A stretch of DNA of 12,228 nucleotides from CAYJFX01 sp964370315. GTDB taxonomy: Bacteria > Spirochaetota > Spirochaetia > Treponematales > Treponemataceae. The first letter of the stretch is position 1; the number at the start of each line of letters is the position of its first letter. The translations under genes and the position numbers were made by a program. The stretch is taken from contig CAYJIS010000058.1 of assembly GCA_964370315.1 (NCBI GenBank), forward strand, positions 1 through 12,228, in the 5' to 3' direction. The notes under the pieces were generated by a model. That model was not told where the DNA came from, ran no database searches, and saw only the letters and a list, made by a program, of their open reading frames with translations. Positions 6,758 to 12,228 of the stretch are shown piece by piece.

Positions 6758-8761
6758 CTATTTATGTACATCAATATTTGAAATATAAACATCTTTAAAT
6801 AACCCTTTAAGACCAACAGGGTTTATAGAAATAACATCCATTTTTGGGTAATACAAAGAAACAAAATTTTTAAGTTTTTTCCACCCATCATCATGTATTA
6901 TCTTATGCCTTTCTTTTATATCATCGCTATATTTTGTAACAAAAAATTGCTTGTCGCCATTAAAGTGTCCCATATCACTTTCATCACATCCCACTAAATA
7001 CAATTTTTTAGGATTTGTCCATAAAGCAAACTGGATAGCTTGAAAAGTAGTTGTCCAAAAAGAGGCCAATGCGTGTGTAGATATGTCTAGTGGAAAATCA
7101 TCATTATATTCAAAGTTATTATAATTTAAATAAAACCTTTCAGCATTGGCGGCTAACGCTTCTGAATGAGGCACTTGGAGAGTATCGTAGGGGTTTTTAA
7201 ATATACCATAAAACTTCTTACACTCACCGCTTTTATATTCATTCAAAGCAGAGATATATGGCTTTACATTTGGATAATCAAGAATAAAGCAGTAGTCTAA
7301 ATTGATATTTTCATGCAAAAAAGCCCTATTCACACCAATATGAATTGCCCCTTCAATGGGAACATAATCATTCAAGCTTGGGCCTGTTGCAACAACGACA
7401 ATATCTTGCCCTTGATGGATATTTTTATATTTAGGAAAAACTTTTTGATGCAAACTATATACAGACAATGCACGAGACGATTCTTCAGCAACTATAGTGC
7501 GCATTTTGCTTTCGAGTTGTGCACTTTGCTCTTGCATTTTACTTATGAGCTGTGCACTTTGCTCTTGCATTTTACTTTGGAGCTGAGTGCTTTGTTCGTG
7601 AATCTTACTTTGGAGCTGAGCACTTTGCGCAGAAACAAAATCCTGATACCTAAATTTTTTATAAAGACGTATTCCAAAAAAATGTCTGCATTGATAATAA
7701 TCTTTTATTTCAGATTTATATATTGTAATCCCGAGGATTTTATATTTGCATAGAGAAGGTGATATTTCCCTTGATAAGAGTCTTTTTCCCAAAATTTCCT
7801 TTCTACATATTTTTTTTATAAAATAATTTTTATTATTTTTCTGAATTTCTTTTTTTAATAACGCAGAGTACTTTTTATTTCCTTTGAAAATATCATCAGC
7901 CTTAGATATATATTCATCTCTAAACTGAGGCATAATGTTATTACTTCTATCATATATAATCTTTAAAAAATCTGCATAAATAATTTCAAAATAATCATTA
8001 TAAAGTTTAAGATTAGTAAAATATAAAATTATTTGTTCAATTATGTCGAGCTGGTCAAAGACAATTTTTTTATATTTTTCAACATTTTCTAAGTCATTCA
8101 TCGACGACCCAATATTTTGACAGTAGTAATACACAGGTGATGAATTGCTTTCAAGAATTATTTTATCAGCATGATAAAATGCAGATGCAACAAAAAATTG
8201 ATCTTCATGAAGTTTCCCTTCGAAAAATTTTATGTTATTATATTTTAATAATTCTTTTTTATATAGATGCTTATATGGGCAAACATTTAGTCTGTCATAT
8301 ATAAAAGTAAGTCTATCGTTTAAGGAAGAAATTTCAGTTGGTAATGGTTCTATATTCTTTAACCAGCTTGCTGCACTAATTTTGTCATCAGAATCTAAAA
8401 TAACAACTCTTGCAGAAACTATATCTGCATTGGAAGCTAACATTTTATTCATTAAATATTCAAAATATGTCGCATCAACAGTATCATCGCTGTCCATAAA
8501 CCCAATATACTCACCACTTGCATTTTCAAGGGCTAAGTTCCGCGCATAGCCTTGTCCTCTATTTTCTTGATAACTTATAATTTTTATACGACTATCTTTT
8601 TCGGCATACTGCTCTAAAATTTCTAAAGAATTATCTGTAGAAGCATCATTAACACAAATAATCTCTAGTTTTTTGTATGTTTGCACACAAATTGAGTCTA
8701 GTGCCCTTGCAAGATACTTTTCTGAATTGTATACAGGCATTATAATAGAAATTTTACTCAT
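6758..8761 (-). CDS. GT2 glycosyltransferase with 11-residue repeats and DUF115/GT42-like C-terminal domain
   Basis: Residues 1-330 of this 667-residue protein are an inverting GT-A family 2 transferase: ISIIMPVYNSEKYL (4-17), VNDASTD (37-43), GYARNLALENASGEYIGFMD (71-90) and the metal-binding MDSDD (89-93). A linker with KILGITIYKS (341-350) follows. Residues 378-421 are four 11-residue repeats of the pattern EQSAQLxSKMQ, probably coiled coil. Residues 450-660 form a second Rossmann domain: VVVATGPSL (455-463), TTFQAIQFALW (571-581), LYLVGCDES (587-595), RHKIIHDDGW (618-627) and INPVGLKGLF (646-655). These fit the order of elements in DUF115 and GT42 sialyltransferases such as Campylobacter Cst-II, whose catalytic histidine falls in the equivalent His-rich stretch. 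So one chain may carry two transferase activities. The start is set by AGGG 5 nt upstream (8770-8767). Confidence 0.83.
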   Translation of the reverse strand: MSKISIIMPVYNSEKYLARALDSICVQTYKKLEIICVNDASTDNSLEILEQYAEKDSRIKIISYQENRGQGYARNLALENASGEYIGFMDSDDTVDATYFEYLMNKMLASNADIVSARVVILDSDDKISAASWLKNIEPLPTEISSLNDRLTFIYDRLNVCPYKHLYKKELLKYNNIKFFEGKLHEDQFFVASAFYHADKIILESNSSPVYYYCQNIGSSMNDLENVEKYKKIVFDQLDIIEQIILYFTNLKLYNDYFEIIYADFLKIIYDRSNNIMPQFRDEYISKADDIFKGNKKYSALLKKEIQKNNKNYFIKKICRKEILGKRLLSREISPSLCKYKILGITIYKSEIKDYYQCRHFFGIRLYKKFRYQDFVSAQSAQLQSKIHEQSTQLQSKMQEQSAQLISKMQEQSAQLESKMRTIVAEESSRALSVYSLHQKVFPKYKNIHQGQDIVVVATGPSLNDYVPIEGAIHIGVNRAFLHENINLDYCFILDYPNVKPYISALNEYKSGECKKFYGIFKNPYDTLQVPHSEALAANAERFYLNYNNFEYNDDFPLDISTHALASFWTTTFQAIQFALWTNPKKLYLVGCDESDMGHFNGDKQFFVTKYSDDIKERHKIIHDDGWKKLKNFVSLYYPKMDVISINPVGLKGLFKDVYISNIDVHK
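7499..7630 (-). repeat. Four tandem 33-bp repeats (11 residues each) within the GT2 fusion gene
   Basis: The four units encode AQSAQLQSKIH, EQSTQLQSKMQ, EQSAQLISKMQ and EQSAQLESKMR without interruption. The two middle-to-last units are almost identical at DNA level too (a shared run of the type gagctgtgcactttgctctt). The 11-residue period with leucine and isoleucine/methionine at fixed places suggests a right-handed coiled coil or oligomerisation rod between the two catalytic domains. In-frame unit gain or loss would change only rod length. Confidence 0.85.
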
Positions 8762-8823
8762 AGTAGCCCTATTTTTGTTATTATTGCTTTAATTTACAAT
8801 ATTTTTATTAATGTATTAGTTAT

Positions 8824-11001
8824 TTATGGTTTACTGTTGCCTATATTAAAGTGAGTTAACAAATGTTTAATTTCTACACACTTTGAATTATAATATCTTT
8901 TTTTTCTTCCAAAGGATATTTTTTCAAGGGTTTTAAAAATTAAAAATTTAAACAAGCTTTTTAAATAGCCCTTTGAAATGGCTATTAAATTTATCTCATA
9001 ATGACCGAATGCAGCAATTGTTTTATCAGAATTTATACATGGGTTCAAATTTTTAAATAAAATTTCTTCATAAAAAGATGTTTGCCTAGCGTAACTCCAC
9101 CATACATCACCATGAACAACAGTTGGTACTTGCCACGGCTTATGTTCGCCGCAGCAATGGATTACATCTAACTTTTCAATGGATTTTAAATATTCATTAT
9201 ATTCTTTATCAGACATATGAGCTTTTAACAATTCTAAATTCATATGGATAATATAATTCCAGGATGCAGGCAAGTAATAAACTCGCCCATTATACAAGCT
9301 ATTTAAAATACATTGGTCAACATACAAAGGCGTTTTTATTTCTTGTAATCGCTCAAAACATCTTTGAGTGAAATTTTCTTCATTAAGCTTTGCAATGTCT
9401 AAAAGCAACAAACCGGCATTAAAGTAACTCGTTGGATCTGAAATATTTAACACACTAGAAAGATAAGACAAAAACGATGAATCTTTAAAATACGTCACAG
9501 GATAATCGCGCACAGCAGCAATCATTTTTCCTTGCATATCGACATCAAATAATTTTGCCATATCACTTTGAAAAATCATATCACAATCTAAATATAATGC
9601 TTTTTCATACAAGCCAAATATCTTTGGTATAAAAAAGCGGTAATATGTTTCAGCCGTAAAAATAGAATTGATGTGGAACACACTTTCGTCAATTGCATTG
9701 AGGTATTCTGTCAAAGCAACACAACGTACAGAAACTTTACCTTTTGTTAATGCTGAGAATCTATCAATAAATCTTTGTGAAAGTTTTTTATGGAGAATAC
9801 AGATATCATAGTATTTATCCGGGGCAGAGTTTATAAGGAGCGAGCTTATTGCTACATAACAATAGGGGGCATAATTATCATCCGTTGAGAAGATGATAAC
9901 ATTTGCACTTCGCTTAAATACCGGCTCGACTTTAAATAAAGAATCTAACTTTAACAAATTTTCCCTGTCGACATGTGTTGATGTTTGGCTAAAAACTCCT
10001 TCATGCTTTGCATCATGTTCATGCCTCGTGCTTTGAAAAAGTTCGTACATTGAGCGTTTTACATCTTTAAATGAATAATAGGCAGGCGGAGTAAAAGCCC
10101 AGCCTTCAGGAAGAGGGTTTAGTGAAATTAGGGTATTTAGGTAGTCCATTTGTACTGCCGCCTCATCATGAAGCCCATGGTGTGTAAGAATAGGTATTCT
10201 ATCTTGGTCAAACACAAGGCGATAACGGATATCGACATATTTATATGTTCTAGAAAAATATCGCAGTTTCTCTTCCAAACTAGTGTCATACCAAGTATCT
10301 TTTTGTAATACTTCTCTTGGAATAGCTTTCGTTAACAAAAAAACTTGGGTATTAAAAATATCACACTCAATAGGATAGAGATATTCTTCTAAATATCCCA
10401 TACTTATATTAATCCAAGGGGTTTGCGCCCATTTAAAATCTTGCTGAATAATAAGCGTCTTTCCAGGAATACAGCGCTCTATAAGTTGCACCATAGCATG
10501 ATTTACTTCCGGTATCTTACATACATCCAGAAATAATATTTCAATTTTTTCTGGATACTCTTGTTGCGTTATATCGCCCGCAAAAAGTTTAATATATTCA
10601 CTTCCAGAACAGTTTGACAATTCTTTTTCTGTAAGTTCTATAAAGCTATCACCAACATTATAATCTATACTGTAATGTTGCTTGATATAATCTTTTAGAC
10701 AGTTATTAACTTCTCCTAATTCATATGCATGTATTACAGTTTGTTTAGGCAAATTTCTTTCCGAAAGCCCCTTTGCAAAAGACTGAGCACAGCCTCCAGT
10801 ACAGCACCCCCCATCAAAAATTGCACCTTCATTTGTAAAGTATTCTTTGGCGATCAAATACAATAAACTTTGTTCCTGAGGCGTAAGCATCGTTGCAGTA
10901 TCTGAAACCGATTTATGCATCTGCTCAATTCTTTTTGATATATCAAAAATTTTTGATTTATTGTTCTCTATCTGTTTATTAAGACTGCTAGAAAGTTCCA
11001 T
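8824..11001 (-). CDS. Methyltransferase-like domain fused to GT8 glycosyltransferase
   Basis: This 725-residue protein starts with a short helical segment (1-35). A class I SAM-methyltransferase-like domain follows (about 45-230): IFDGGCCTGGCAQSF (61-75) at the place of the glycine-rich SAM loop, and ILFLDV (155-160) at the acidic strand. A poorly conserved linker (230-365) leads to a LgtC-like GT8 domain (366-652): FSTDDNYAPY (371-380), metal-binding DCD 472-474, YFNAGLLLLDI (526-536), DQC 562-564 and HCCGEHKPW (615-623). A basic tail ends the protein. The GT8 part is a close paralogue of the one at 723-2495, but the usual DQD is DQC here, losing an aspartate implicated in LgtC catalysis. 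A retaining hexosyl (probably galactosyl-type) transfer coupled to methylation is plausible. The start has AGGGA 4 nt upstream. Confidence 0.82.
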   Translation of the reverse strand: MELSSSLNKQIENNKSKIFDISKRIEQMHKSVSDTATMLTPQEQSLLYLIAKEYFTNEGAIFDGGCCTGGCAQSFAKGLSERNLPKQTVIHAYELGEVNNCLKDYIKQHYSIDYNVGDSFIELTEKELSNCSGSEYIKLFAGDITQQEYPEKIEILFLDVCKIPEVNHAMVQLIERCIPGKTLIIQQDFKWAQTPWINISMGYLEEYLYPIECDIFNTQVFLLTKAIPREVLQKDTWYDTSLEEKLRYFSRTYKYVDIRYRLVFDQDRIPILTHHGLHDEAAVQMDYLNTLISLNPLPEGWAFTPPAYYSFKDVKRSMYELFQSTRHEHDAKHEGVFSQTSTHVDRENLLKLDSLFKVEPVFKRSANVIIFSTDDNYAPYCYVAISSLLINSAPDKYYDICILHKKLSQRFIDRFSALTKGKVSVRCVALTEYLNAIDESVFHINSIFTAETYYRFFIPKIFGLYEKALYLDCDMIFQSDMAKLFDVDMQGKMIAAVRDYPVTYFKDSSFLSYLSSVLNISDPTSYFNAGLLLLDIAKLNEENFTQRCFERLQEIKTPLYVDQCILNSLYNGRVYYLPASWNYIIHMNLELLKAHMSDKEYNEYLKSIEKLDVIHCCGEHKPWQVPTVVHGDVWWSYARQTSFYEEILFKNLNPCINSDKTIAAFGHYEINLIAISKGYLKSLFKFLIFKTLEKISFGRKKRYYNSKCVEIKHLLTHFNIGNSKP

Positions 11002-11089
11002 TTATTCCCTTTTCTTAAAAAATAGCCTTTTTTGAATATTTATATATCAAGTGAAGATTAACGTATTATAAAAATGTATTATCTTAATT

Positions 11090-11107
11090 TTGAGCTCAAG
11101 ATATCTT
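11090..11107. promoter_or_regulatory. Two overlapping 10-bp palindromes in the 145-bp intergenic gap
   Basis: TTGAGCTCAA (11090-11099) and AAGATATCTT (11098-11107) are both perfect palindromes and share two bases. They lie in the only sizeable gap (11002-11146) inside the gene run, upstream of the methyltransferase-GT8 gene. They could be operator-like sites or chance in AT-rich DNA. I see no convincing -35/-10 pair at proper spacing and no hairpin followed by a T-run for a terminator in this gap. Confidence 0.2.
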
Positions 11108-11146
11108 TTATTTTTTTATTTTCGCTTTCATAACTTTTTATTTATT

Positions 11147-12088
11147 TTAAGAGGTTATTTTTGAAAGAATTCTAGACATGAAAAATTTACACTTCAAGTA
11201 GGCATTACACATACTATTTTTATTTTTTTGTTCATTATTTGCTTGCTGTAACAAATAGCTTTCAAGTGAACGACGTTTTTGATATACAAGCACAGACTTA
11301 AAATAGTTGGCATAATCACGGCCATAATGCTTTTCAAAATAGTTATAAAGAAAATCTTCCTCATCTGTTTTTATAAAATTCATCCACGGTTGAGTTAAAA
11401 GATTGAAAAGATTCCAGACAGTTTCATTCGAATTTTTATCAAGCTTTATTCCACCAACATTTGGGAAAAAATATTTATTGTCAGCCACCTGAGAAGTAAA
11501 AGAGTATAATTCTTGAGTCCTCTCTTCTACAAATTTTTCCCCAACTATCGCACTCATCAATGCATTATTAACAATACAAGCTGCCCACTCTGCTCGTGCT
11601 GTATGTAAGTTTGTATCGTGAAAAACAACAATAGCTTCTTCTTTGAGATATGGAAGAACCATTAAAAAATCTAAAATCTCTCCAGGAATTGAGTGAACGG
11701 TATCAATAAAGCAAAAATCAATATCATTCCCAATTTCTTCTAGAAAATGTCCTACAAAACCACCTGAAAACAAATTTCTTTTTTCTAAAAAATCAGGCAA
11801 TTCATTAACCAGAAACCCCACAGGCTTTGATTCATCTTTGTAGTATCTAGAACTATAATCCACACTAAAAAACTGAGAGTCTGCATTATCCTTTAATGCA
11901 TTGAGTATTACGACAGAGGAAGAGCCACTACTCACACCTACTTCTAAAACTTTTTTAGGCTTATATCGTAAAAGAAGCTCTGTTAAAAAAATACTTTCAG
12001 CTCTTGTCATTTCAGTATATGAGCGAACATGAGGCAAAACGTCATCAAACTTTTCTATAGCTATCTCCGACGGAAAAATTATTTCCAT
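11147..12088 (-). CDS. Class I SAM-dependent methyltransferase (Methyltransf_24/TylF-like)
   Basis: This 313-residue protein carries the SAM-binding loop VLEVGVSSGSSSVVIL (47-62), SVDYSS (75-80) for the end of the second strand, CFIDTVHS (126-133) and VVFHDTNLH (154-162). These are the order and spacing seen in the Methyltransf_24 / cephalosporin-hydroxylase / TylF-like group, where the aspartates at 129 and 158 are candidate metal ligands. The last 50 residues are lysine-rich and unremarkable. It probably O-methylates a sugar or a small precursor in the cytoplasm, but the acceptor cannot be told. The start is firm: GGGAG lies 6 nt before the ATG (12099-12095). It follows the preceding gene by 33 nt and is separated from the next by 145 nt. 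Confidence 0.82.
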   Translation of the reverse strand: MEIIFPSEIAIEKFDDVLPHVRSYTEMTRAESIFLTELLLRYKPKKVLEVGVSSGSSSVVILNALKDNADSQFFSVDYSSRYYKDESKPVGFLVNELPDFLEKRNLFSGGFVGHFLEEIGNDIDFCFIDTVHSIPGEILDFLMVLPYLKEEAIVVFHDTNLHTARAEWAACIVNNALMSAIVGEKFVEERTQELYSFTSQVADNKYFFPNVGGIKLDKNSNETVWNLFNLLTQPWMNFIKTDEEDFLYNYFEKHYGRDYANYFKSVLVYQKRRSLESYLLQQANNEQKNKNSMCNAYLKCKFFMSRILSKITS

Positions 12089-12121
12089 GATGTACTCCCG
12101 CTTTATATATTAAAAAATTTT

Positions 12122-12228
12122 CTATTTCCCAATCTCAAGCAATCGGCAGTATTTCTTCCACATCCGTATACTGAATTTCCCAGCCCAATATGCTCTAGCT
12201 TTTTTATTATCAGCAAAAAGCTTTGTAG
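12122..12228 (-). CDS. C-terminal end of an unidentified protein (gene enters from the right edge)
   Basis: One minus-strand frame is open from the window edge to TAG at 12124-12122, giving 34 residues that begin TKLFADNKKARAYW and end WKKYCRLLEIGK. The aromatic and basic composition and the position 33 nt before a well-started gene make it the true reading frame. Of the other two frames, one is closed near the edge; the other stays open nearly as long but reads less like protein. It may be the end of a glycosyltransferase, but there is too little to assign a family. Confidence 0.55.
   Translation of the reverse strand, partial: TKLFADNKKARAYWAGKFSIRMWKKYCRLLEIGK

Noticed and set aside
7499..7630. 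Regular repeats that might suggest a CRISPR array
   Set aside because: The units are contiguous, without spacers, and lie in frame within a protein-coding gene.
7313..7753. A 146-codon plus-strand open frame
   Set aside because: It is the antisense shadow of the 33-bp repeats and flanking GT2 fusion gene; its own repeats simply mirror them, and it has no recognisable domain.
11002..11146. Promoter for the methyltransferase-GT8 gene
   Set aside because: TATAAT-like strings occur, but no -35 partner sits at 16-18 bp; in such AT-rich DNA they are expected by chance.

Overview
The window is a very AT-rich stretch (about two thirds A+T by eye) in which every supportable gene lies on the minus strand, so transcription runs from high to low coordinates. 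It is part of a surface-glycan (O-antigen, capsule or glycoprotein-glycan) locus of a Gram-negative-type bacterium. The species cannot be fixed from the sequence. Low GC together with decayed sugar-nucleotide genes would suit a host-restricted or reduced-genome lineage (a low-GC Desulfovibrionaceae such as Lawsonia is one candidate), but this is a guess. There are no RNA genes, transposases or CRISPR arrays.

Layout in the direction of transcription: 12228-12122, the last codons of an unidentified gene; 12088-11147, a class I SAM-methyltransferase-like protein; 11001-8824, a methyltransferase-like domain fused to a GT8 glycosyltransferase; 8761-6758, a GT2 glycosyltransferase joined through four 11-residue repeats to a DUF115/GT42-like domain; 6728-5457, a PAPS-type sulfotransferase-like protein; 5396-2533, three overlapping genes (CMP-sugar synthetase-like, DRE-TIM aldolase fused to a second DUF115/GT42-like domain, and HAD phosphatase); 2495-723, a DUF4422(GT111)-GT8 two-domain glycosyltransferase with the architecture of the Klebsiella D-galactan I polymerase WbbM. 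Then comes about 590 bp without an intact gene, which proves to be the decayed remains of rmlB and rmlA, followed by the apparently intact start of rmlC at 130-1.

Working together, the genes suggest a sugar polymer made by GT8/GT111/GT2 enzymes and decorated by methyl and sulfate groups. They also suggest a CMP-activated acidic sugar made by an unusual route: a pyruvate-type aldolase instead of a NeuB/KdsA-type synthase, then a phosphatase, then a cytidylyltransferase, all translationally coupled. That trio, with its aldolase-transferase-like fusion, is the best candidate here for an undescribed system. The second main result is the previously hidden rmlB-rmlA graveyard beside rmlC: this cell either gets dTDP-4-keto-6-deoxyglucose from genes elsewhere or has lost dTDP-rhamnose synthesis at this locus.
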